64,000 bases of DNA from Eustoma russellianum (lineage: Eukaryota; Streptophyta; Magnoliopsida; Gentianales; Gentianaceae), in assembly GCA_036186865.1 (NCBI GenBank), contig AP025043.1:31989236-32053235 (forward strand), in the 5' to 3' direction. A model generated the notes under the pieces. It was not told the origin of the DNA. It did not search any database and saw only the letters and a list, made by a program, of their open reading frames with translations. Each line of letters starts with the position of its first letter. Positions within the stretch are counted from its first letter, which is position 1. Shown piece after piece: positions 56,700 through 64,000 of this stretch. Position numbers and translations under genes: made by a program.

Positions 56700-57784
56700 C
56701 TAACTAATATTTAGCGGAAGGACCAACTCATTGTCTGAGAGGGCAGATTCTGCTTCCTGCAATGGGGGATCTCCCAAGATACAATCATCGACTCCCTGTA
56801 AGCGCGATATATCTTGCACGTTTGAGACTGCAGGCAGAGCATCCATGTCTGATGAAGGGGGCAGAACTTCTACAATCGGTGGGAGTTGTAAAATAGCATC
56901 GATCGGTTGCTGACTGGTTGTAGCACCTGCTGTTTCGGCTACTAGGGCTGTGTCAGGCAAAGGTTCTTTTGGCATCCAACGTTGATTATTGTCTTTATCC
57001 AGGTGCTTCTGCCCCTTGTCCTCTAATGTGCCCCATTTGTGCGGTGGATCACGCTCAGTCGGTTTGTCGGACGTCAATGTTCCACATTCGGCATGAGTAT
57101 GCCCCAGACGAAAACATCTTGAACAATAGGAAGGCAAGTCTTCATATTCTACTGGCTGTATGATTACACGCGAAGGAGCCTGAATGTAAACCCATTGTGG
57201 CAACTGCTTGGATACATGTAGTTCAATACAGATACAGGCTACCGATGGGCGGTTGGCGGCCATGGTGGCCGCATCTAATTTCAAAGGCATTCCTACCATC
57301 TGGCTATCTGAAAAAGTGCATATTTTCTGTGAAAGTGAATTGGTAGACCAGAGAACGAGACCCAGATCGGAACGACGGGAACTTCTATTGACGGATCATA
57401 GTCCGGCGTCCACTTGGTGATTCTCATATGCTTGCTAGAAATCATCCAGCTGCAGTGGGAGAAACAACGAAAATAGTCTTTCTCATGATCGAAGTGCAGC
57501 AAAACATGCATTGCATCAAGCAAGCCAACTTTGACGGCTCTAGTGAAACTAATGCAGTCAACTGCAGATCAGGTTGTCCTTAGTGGTGGATGGCCATACC
57601 AGAAATTTCCCACCAATGTAAATCGATATGGAGCAGCCAGAGATTGAATTTCCTCTTCCGTAAATGAAATCATTGGACTGCCCTTAAATTTTTAAATGTG
57701 CTTCGGTGCCATGTTTGTAGATGTCGACGCAAAGAGGGACACATAAGTTTTCAGCGGCGCTGAATTTACAGTCTAAGGCATGGT
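56700..57784 (-). pseudogene. LINE ORF1 remnant with DUF4283-like domain and zinc knuckle
   Basis: Frames read AVKVGLLDAMHVLLHFDH and RITKWTPDYDP, then VPIWVSFSGLPIH (57523-57293). After a frameshift come MVGMPLKLDAATMAANRPSV and a CX2CX4HX4C knuckle (CSRCFRLGHTHAEC, about 57125-57085). This is the DUF4283 plus zinc knuckle layout of plant L1 ORF1 proteins, which bind RNA. The C-terminal half (57050-56700) is low complexity. Stops upstream near 57570-57780 show decay. Confidence 0.82.
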
Positions 57785-58828
57785 CGTAGGGTTTTGCGAT
57801 GGCATGCTTGCCATGGATAAAGAATCAGAAAAGAAAGGGAACGAAGGTAGAAGGATGATCGCAGCGAAGAAAGAAGGTGGATAGAAGACGGAAAATGTAG
57901 CGGAAGGCGGCGGCGGTAAGACGTAGGCTAGAGGGTGAAACGCCATTTATATGTAATATATATTATGTCACACATAATATACATAAAATAAGATGTATAT
58001 TCAGCTCCAATGGCTGAGTGGAAAATGCTCCATGTAACAAATGACCTTCAATTTGAATTCTCCACAAATTTAGGATAAATTGTGGGTAATTTGTGTGTGT
58101 AAACATGTTATGACCTTGCAGACAAATATGACATGTGGACCACAAAATTTTGGAGTATTTTTATTGTATATAGGCTGACCATCATTATATGGTAAATACG
58201 TGACATGTCGGTGAAGTTTCGGTTGTCACCCGATACGATAATTTTCGGTTTATGACCTTGTGACACGTCATTATAATTTTGATAGCACTATGACTTGTAG
58301 TATGTGATATAAGACCTGTATATACTCATAAATATGATTTGTATATAGTGGTATGACGTCGGCGTACGTGTATAATATATATGACATGTCGGTGGAACGT
58401 CAAAACATAAGTACATAGTTTGTCGTAAAAAAATATTGATATATAATATGTGTATCTATGTGGCGTGTATATTGAGGTGTGGAGATGAGGAGACTTTCTA
58501 TTTCAAGTTTGTTGCCATACAGCTCTCTCCAAATATGTTTTCATTTAATGAACTAGTTAGTTCATTAACTTAATCACTTCACTTAATGAACTAGTTTAGT
58601 TCATTAATCATGTCACCTGGAAATAGTATAAAAACAACAGATGTTTGTCATATGATGTAAGCTTTAATGCTTCATGGCACGTTAGGACGGCAACATTATA
58701 TATAAATATATAAAGCATTTTTATTACGTGCATATATCAAGTAACACTTATGTCATGAATTTCATAAACACGTAACATTTAAATCATGCATTTTTAAATC
58801 ACTCAAACATCGATTTTTCAACAGGCAA

Positions 58829-59635
58829 CACTACATAATAATAGTGCTGTTTATCAACCGATCAGCCAAGCTCAGTACACAACAGAGATCAACTTGGCAA
58901 CAGCTCAGCATGACTGTGCTAGGCTGAATAGCAATTAGCAGTTCAGCCAAGCAGAAAATCCAAGGTGAGTGTAGGACTCTGTCCTTAAGACGTATTGCTC
59001 CAGTATACTGTGTCCAACCAGAGAAAGCAACCGTCTCCTAGGATACAATGGAATTAGTTCAGATGAGCGGCACTACAGCGTATGAACTTAACGAACCTTT
59101 AGAGTGTCCTGGCTTTTCGGATTACTTGAAATGCAGAGGATGTTGTGTATGCGGGAGAAGATGAATATGCAGAAAGGGAGATTTCAAAGAGAAAGTAAGA
59201 AGACGATTGATTTTTGGTTTTTCCTTAAGTGACCACAGAGGTCAACTCTGCCTCTACTTATAGGGAAAAACTGAGATCAGTTTGTTACAGTCAGTTCAAC
59301 CACAACCGTAAGATCAGATACCTGCTCGGCTTGAACCTTTGGATCAGATAACCAAATCAGGTCTTCCCTCAGCCATTGCATCAAATAACTGTCCACTTTG
59401 AGCCTTCAGATCATAACAACATCAGGTCAGCTCAGCACGGTTAAAGCTCAACAACTTTTCAAACTTAAACTTTAGCCGATCCCAACAACCTGGAGAAGTT
59501 TAAATTTAAATAAACTTCCTTCCCAGCTGATAGGATCAGGCCCACTGCCTGCTGGATCCGGCCTACAGCCCATGAACGAGCCCATCTGGCCTGCATCCCA
59601 CAACTCGAGTCCAAGCATGAGCGCATTAGGCCCGA
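58829..59635 (-). repeat. Copia C 5' LTR, outer fragment
   Basis: It matches 41560-42310 of the 3' LTR (for example AACTCGAGTCCAAGCATGAG at 59601). The TATA region is damaged (CTACTTATAGG near 59255). It ends at 59635, so about 260 bp of the LTR start is missing because element H follows directly. Confidence 0.78.
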
Positions 59636-59834
59636 TGTTGTACCCCAACGATCATGTATGTGAAAACTATGAATAAGAGACGGAATGAAAGCAACAATTT
59701 CTTTAAGCGCGTGTTACTTAAGTCAACTTAACCCTCTTTACTTAATTATTACTGAGGTGATACCAAGCCAATTTAAATAAGGAAACTTCAAGAAATTAAT
59801 ACATGAAATATAGAGTTATATGAACCATACATAC
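59636..59834 (+). repeat. First 199 bp of a gypsy LTR (element H), cut by element E
   Basis: TGTTGTACCCCAACGATCAT resembles the J LTR start TGTTGTGCCCCAACGAAAAG. It is in plus orientation and is broken at 59834 by element E. The rest of H should lie beyond the right edge of E, outside the window. Confidence 0.65.
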
Positions 59835-62800
59835 TGTAGGATCTGCAAGGCACCACTAGAAGGGGGGGTTGAATAGATGGTGCGGAAAGTGTGCTTTTTA
59901 AAATTTCTTTAACCTTGAACAATTCAAGTTCTGAAAACAGATTCTGTTTTCAGGACCTGTTTTAAAACGTTTTTAAAACCAGGTTAGAGATCTCCAAAAA
60001 TTATGAAATTTTGAGAGAACTTAGCCTCAGATGTTATGAGGGTCCCCTAAAAATTTCAAATCAAAATTCAACCTTTAACCCCTTCAAAAACCGTTGGCAC
60101 TCAGATTGTGCAAATCTGCCAGAAACGGTAGATGGTTTTGAAAAATTAATTCCTATTTGTGTGAATGTCCAAATGATCTGAATATTTGACCAATAACTCC
60201 TCACACACTATATTGAAATGGGTTGAAACAGTTTTTGAAAATTCTTTTGGGAAGTAGGTCAAATACCACCAAAGTCTCAACCTTTGCAAGTCTGAAAATC
60301 AGACTGCACTAGTCTCAGAACTTTTGATGTTTGATTGACCTATACTTGTCCAAAATGGTTGAAACTTGTGCCAAATTAACCCTAGAACGTTTATGTATGT
60401 TTCTGGAAATTTTTATAATTTTTAGAAAACGTTTACTATTTTTGCGAACGTGAACAATATGAGTGAACAGCGCAGAAACTGAAACGTAAATGCAGAAAGT
60501 AAATTGCACCAAGAATTTTATACTGGTTCGGTTATAAACAACCTACTCCAGTCTTCAAGGAACACCTTCCTTGGTTCACACTAATTTCACACATGCAGTA
60601 CACCTTACCGCAGGGTTGATAGAGTTACACCTTAACTCCAACCCTTTACAAACCTTGTATTGCTAGTACAATTTGCACGAACACCACCACCTCGCTAGAA
60701 TGAAGATTGATCAAACCTTGATCAATCTTTTACAAAGATGAATGAATGGTGGTTTCTATGAAGCCTATTCAAGAATGAAAGAAGTAAAGTACAATAGGCT
60801 TTTTACAAGAAAAGAAAGAAAGAAGATGTAGGAGAAAAGAGGCTTGGCACTTTGATCACTTTAGAATGCAATTCTTGGTGTTATTTTTGTTTGTTCTTCT
60901 CTTCCTCCCTTATAGGTCCAGCCGTCCCCCATGCAGCCTTCTCCCCTCTTGAAACTTTCCTTTTAAGTGCTTGAGAGGGTGTGAGATATCATGGTAACAA
61001 TGTTTTGCTTACTTGGCATCACTCTATTGGACCATCATTTAGTCATTGCTTACTTGGCACCTTTTGATTGGCTCAATGTTGTCATCATTTGATGACATGG
61101 ATAATCTGAAATAAACATTAAATATATGCCAAATAATCAATTATTAAATCATGCCATAATAGTCACATTTTGTCATAAAGTGCAAGACAAAAATATCTTC
61201 CTTCCAACCTTGCAAAAATCGGCCATACCTATAATTTCAATGCTGAAATTTTCAGCATTTACCACATGAAATAAATCCAGATTTCTTCCATTTTTCTTTG
61301 AATTTTTTCCATAAAAATACATCAATTGTTTAAGTTAAGTCTTGCTACAAGATGAAGAATGAACTTGGACACCAAAAGAGGGTCACATTCGGCCACAACC
61401 ATCTTCACACATGCTGAAAAATTTCAGCATGTGTGATATGAAGAATATCACACTTAATAACCTTACATACAATTCAAATCATTTCCATAACTCCTTTGAT
61501 TTATTCTTTAATGAAAAATTGACAATTTATCTTCCTTAAGCCTTAAGAATTCGGCCACTAGGTATGTGACATGCTGAAATTTTCAGCATGTGACATAAGA
61601 GAGGTATATGTTGAATACTTACCTTTTGTAGCTTCTCTCTTTGATTCATCAACATTGTATGATTGATCCTTGACCAATCAACATGCCAACAAGGCTCCAC
61701 ATGTGCTTCATCTCAGCTGTGTAGGCGTTTATAATATGTATATACATGTGCTGAATTTTATTTTTGCTAACTTTGTAAAATAGTGCACATTTAATAATAC
61801 ACACATGTAATATTCCAATCAGCCCTTAATTTAATTATCTAGAACACTTTAAGATGTATATTATATGTAAAATGTGTCTAGATACGTGTCACATCATGGT
61901 CAAGAAAAACGTTCCATGTTGAGTGCGTAGAAAACCGAATTTTCGATATTTATCGATTACCCGATTTTTCTCTAATTTAAATTCCAACTTTTGCACATGC
62001 TATATATATATTATGTTATACATAATATATATATAATATATACTTTAAATTTCAGCACTTGGCTGATTTAAAGTGGTACCATAAACATGTGACAAAATTA
62101 AAATTGGAATCATCACATTTTGGCCTAAATGTGGGGTGATTTGTGTGTGCCAACATGGAAAGTATTTTTGCCTGATTTTTCAGTGTATGGCACGAAATTT
62201 CCATCAATTTTTGATGTATATGGGCTGGCCATTTATTTATGGCAAGTACGTGACACGTTGGCGAAGTTTCGGTATTCGCCCGATACGACAAATTTCGGTT
62301 TAGAACCTTTTATCGTGTCGTATTTAATTTGTCATCACCATATCTTATATCATATGATATAAGATCTGAATATACTCATATATATGAGTTAAGTATAGTG
62401 GTGTGACGTAAACGTACGTTCGTAAGATATATAACGTGTCGATAGTACGTTGGAATACATGTGTATGTGCCTTTTATAAAAAAAACTGAAAATATAGTAT
62501 ATATATATATGTATAAAACGTGTGAAATGAATGTGGGGAGGAGGAGAGGACTTTCCTTCCATAGCCATGTTGCCTTTATGTCTTTTCCAAATGCATCTTC
62601 CTTTAATGAACTACTTAGTTTATTAAACTAAGTACTTCACTTAATGAACTACTTTAGTTCATTAATTGTGACACCTGAAAATAGTATAAACTCAACAAAT
62701 GTTCGCCATATGATGTAAGCTTTAAAGCTTCATGGCTCGTTAGTACGGCAACATAATATATAAGCTAAATAAGGCAAGTTATCATGCATACATGTACACT

Positions 62801-62899
62801 TGTGTATATATATATATATATATACTCAGCGTTTATATATATATATATATATATTCAAATTTCTTATTTTGAAATCACTCAAACCCTCATATTTCTACA
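59835..62899 (-). repeat. 3' LTR of element E (3065 bp)
   Basis: On the minus strand it starts TGTAGAAATATGAGGGTTTG and ends GCAGATCCTACA. Order and length match the B LTR, including the inverted repeat (62603-62666), the ACGT-rich block near 62400-62440 (GTGACGTAAACGTACGTTCG) and the palindromes. Overall divergence from B is clearly greater than between the two B LTRs. Confidence 0.9.
61239..61592 (-). promoter_or_regulatory. Triple palindrome module in the E LTR
   Basis: Palindromes at 61239-61259, 61408-61433 and about 61568-61592 are built from half-site CATGCTGAAA. Each is paired with a CGGCCA motif 10-25 bp away on the LTR-downstream side, exactly as in B. Copy number (three) and spacing are kept although the surrounding sequence has diverged. 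Confidence 0.65.
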
Positions 62900-63110
62900 A
62901 TCTCCCCCTTTTGATGATTTTCAAAATAACTAGTGTACATGATTTAAGTGTTACCTCTCCCCCTTGAATTATGCACAGATTTGAAATTTGAATTTCGAAT
63001 TTCAAATCCGGCTCCCCCTTGATTCATGCAATTAGGATCAATCAGTGATCTCTCTCCCCCTTAAATCTCTCTCTCCCCCTTAAATCATGCTTCTCTCTCT
63101 CCCTTTATTT
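62900..63110 (-). other. Multiple polypurine tracts of element E
   Basis: Plus-strand CTCCCCCTT recurs at about 62902, 62958, 63013, 63053 and 63072, i.e. AAGGGGGAG on the element strand. The one next to the LTR is AAAAGGGGGAGA. Confidence 0.82.
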
Positions 63111-63156
63111 TGGAAAGTTAATCAAAAGATTCTTGTCAAAAGGAAAGTAAATCAAA

Positions 63157-64000
63157 TTAAATCACATCAACAGGAAGCATGCCTAATTTAGAACGGAGAG
63201 ATTCAAATGTGGCTTGATTTAAGGCCTTTGTAAATATATCCGCTACTTGCGATTCTGTGCGTACGTGATTTATGACAATATTACCATTGTTAACGTGATC
63301 ACGAAGAAAATGATAGCGAACTTCTATATGCTTAGCCTTAGAGTGTAATACGGGGTTCTTAGACAAGTTTATTGCACTCATACTATCACAATATATAGGA
63401 ATTTTATCTACGGTAATTCCAAAGTCCGAAAGTTGTTGTTTTATCCACAACAACTGTGTGCAACAAAGGCTAAGAGCCATATACTCAGCCTCAGTAGTGG
63501 ACAAAGCAACACTTGCTTGCTTTTTGGAAAACCATGAAATAAGGGAATTTCCTATAAATTGGCAAGTTCCGCTCGTGCTTTTCCTATCTATCTTGCAGCC
63601 ACCATAATCTGCATCAGTGTAAGCATGTAAGTCGAATGTAGAATCCTTATCGTACCAAATACCTAAGGTGGGCGTGTGCTTTATATAACGGAATATTCTT
63701 TTTACCGCATTCAAGTGTGACACCTTAGGTTGACTTTGAAAACGAGCACACATGCATACGCTAAACATAATGTCAGGCCGACTAGCAGTTAAATATAGTA
63801 AAGAACCTATCATAGATCTATATAATCCATTATCAACATCTTTACCATGTTCGTCTTTGTCTAATTTAGTAGTGACACTCATAGGCGTGGGGGATGGTTT
63901 CAAATTTTCAAAATTGAACTTCTTGATCATGTCGTTTACGTACTTAGCTTGGCTTATATGAATTCCTTTACTCGTTTGCTTAATCTGCAAGCCAAGAAAA
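63157..64000 (-). CDS. Element E pol C terminus: end of reverse transcriptase and RNase H (partial, open at window edge)
   Basis: The frame is open to the window edge; the last codons read FLGLQIKQTSKGIHISQ, a normal internal RT stretch, so the Met at 63990 is not the start. RT thumb and connection include SMIGSLLYLTASRPDI. RNase H has DADYGGCKIDRKSTSGTC, STTEAEYMAL and IYCDSMSA, with D, E and D in place, and ends IFTKALNQATFESLRSKLG. The DRKSTSGTC and CTQLLWIKQQL motifs fit SIRE-type copia. No lesion is visible in 277 codons, so this is the best preserved pol in the window. Confidence 0.88.
   Translation of the reverse strand, partial: FLGLQIKQTSKGIHISQAKYVNDMIKKFNFENLKPSPTPMSVTTKLDKDEHGKDVDNGLYRSMIGSLLYLTASRPDIMFSVCMCARFQSQPKVSHLNAVKRIFRYIKHTPTLGIWYDKDSTFDLHAYTDADYGGCKIDRKSTSGTCQFIGNSLISWFSKKQASVALSTTEAEYMALSLCCTQLLWIKQQLSDFGITVDKIPIYCDSMSAINLSKNPVLHSKAKHIEVRYHFLRDHVNNGNIVINHVRTESQVADIFTKALNQATFESLRSKLGMLPVDVI

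Larger units (their letters stand above)
48664..57950 (-). mobile_element. L1-like LINE, apparently full length (about 6.1 kb without nested LTR)
   Basis: Target duplications ATGTAATATATATATT (48648-48663) and ATGTAATATATATT (57951-57964) flank it. Reading right to left: a GC-rich 5' UTR (GCGTTTCACCCTCTAGCC...), ORF1 with a nucleic-acid-binding domain and zinc knuckle, ORF2 with endonuclease, RT, zinc-binding and RNase H domains, then a 3' UTR ending CTTAATAAAATATTTTTTGAT. A solo gypsy LTR interrupts the 3' UTR. Both ORFs carry frameshifts and stops. Confidence 0.85.
47240..58823 (-). mobile_element. Solo LTR D of the B (Sirevirus-like) family, holding a LINE
   Basis: The outer ends TGTAGGAC... 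at 47240 and ...TTTTTCAACA at 58823 are the reverse complement of the B LTR ends. Flanks GGCAA (47235-47239 and 58824-58828) form a perfect target duplication. The LTR parts are 47240 to about 48663 and 57951-58823, about 2.3 kb in total, and include one palindrome module (48237-48261) and the conserved inverted repeat (58546-58608). No internal element sequence or second LTR was found, so this is a solo LTR left by recombination between LTRs. Confidence 0.85.
41283..59635 (-). mobile_element. Copia element C, same family as A, inverted and multiply interrupted
   Basis: Reading right to left: a 5' LTR fragment (59635-58829 and 47239-46983, split by D), gag, zinc knuckle, protease, integrase, RT and RNase H, untranslated tail, purine tract, and a 3' LTR (42571-41283). 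LTR and coding sequence match copia A. The 5' end of the LTR was removed where gypsy LTR H begins (59636). A microhomology deletion joins the LTR to the middle of gag. Confidence 0.85.
59835..64000 (-). mobile_element. Sirevirus-like copia element E, 3' end only
   Basis: Minus-strand pol (63157-64000, running off the window) is followed by a multi-PPT region and a 3' LTR (62899-59835) of the same family as B and D. The left flank CATAC (59830-59834) is the predicted half of its target duplication. Unlike B it keeps an open pol frame, so it is the best candidate helper for B in this window. Confidence 0.88.

Overview
This is a plant nuclear window, most likely from a flowering plant, probably a eudicot. 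The evidence is spliced exons with GT-AG introns, a tRNA-iMet-type primer site on the LTR elements, and a mixture of Ty1/copia, Ty3/gypsy, L1-like and RTE-like retrotransposons nested in one another. No bacterial, organellar or viral operon structure was seen, and no CRISPR, rRNA or tRNA gene was recognised. All assignments come from reading the sequence and its translations; no database search was run.

Layout. (1) 1-8189 (+): a chromovirus-type Ty3/gypsy element with very long LTRs (about 4.0 kb), open at the left edge, with a short decayed interior that keeps an RT motif block and an integrase C-terminal chromodomain remnant. (2) 8190-9009 (+): the 3' part of a related gypsy LTR. (3) 9010 to about 21780 (+): decayed copia element A. 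It is split at 10784-18085 by element B, a Sirevirus-like copia derivative with two 3046-bp LTRs, a perfect CACAA target duplication, and an interior reduced to part of gag. (4) 22703-32927 (-): element F, a Tat-like, apparently non-autonomous gypsy element with about 850-bp LTRs, a gag fragment, no pol, a 63-bp minisatellite, and a four-exon gene on the opposite strand with its own TATA box. Another gypsy LTR fragment interrupts its left LTR. (5) 33623-39629 (+): the only convincing host gene, three exons whose splice phases agree, with a decayed RTE LINE in intron 2. (6) 41283-59635 (-): copia element C, the same family as A but inverted. Its 5' LTR carries a solo LTR of the B family (D, 47240-58823, target duplication GGCAA). 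D holds an L1-like LINE (48664-57950), which holds a solo gypsy LTR (49490-52654, target duplication GTACT). (7) 59636-59834 (+): the first 199 bp of a gypsy LTR, cut by element E (59835-64000, -), a Sirevirus-like element whose pol runs off the right edge.

How it fits together. The host gene and element F lie between inverted copies A and C, whose 3' LTR promoters point at each other. The window is a record of at least four levels of nested insertion. The most interesting material is non-coding: hairpin-forming minisatellites inside LTRs and in element F, a triple palindrome module conserved in the Sirevirus-like LTRs, and the spliced antisense gene carried by element F.
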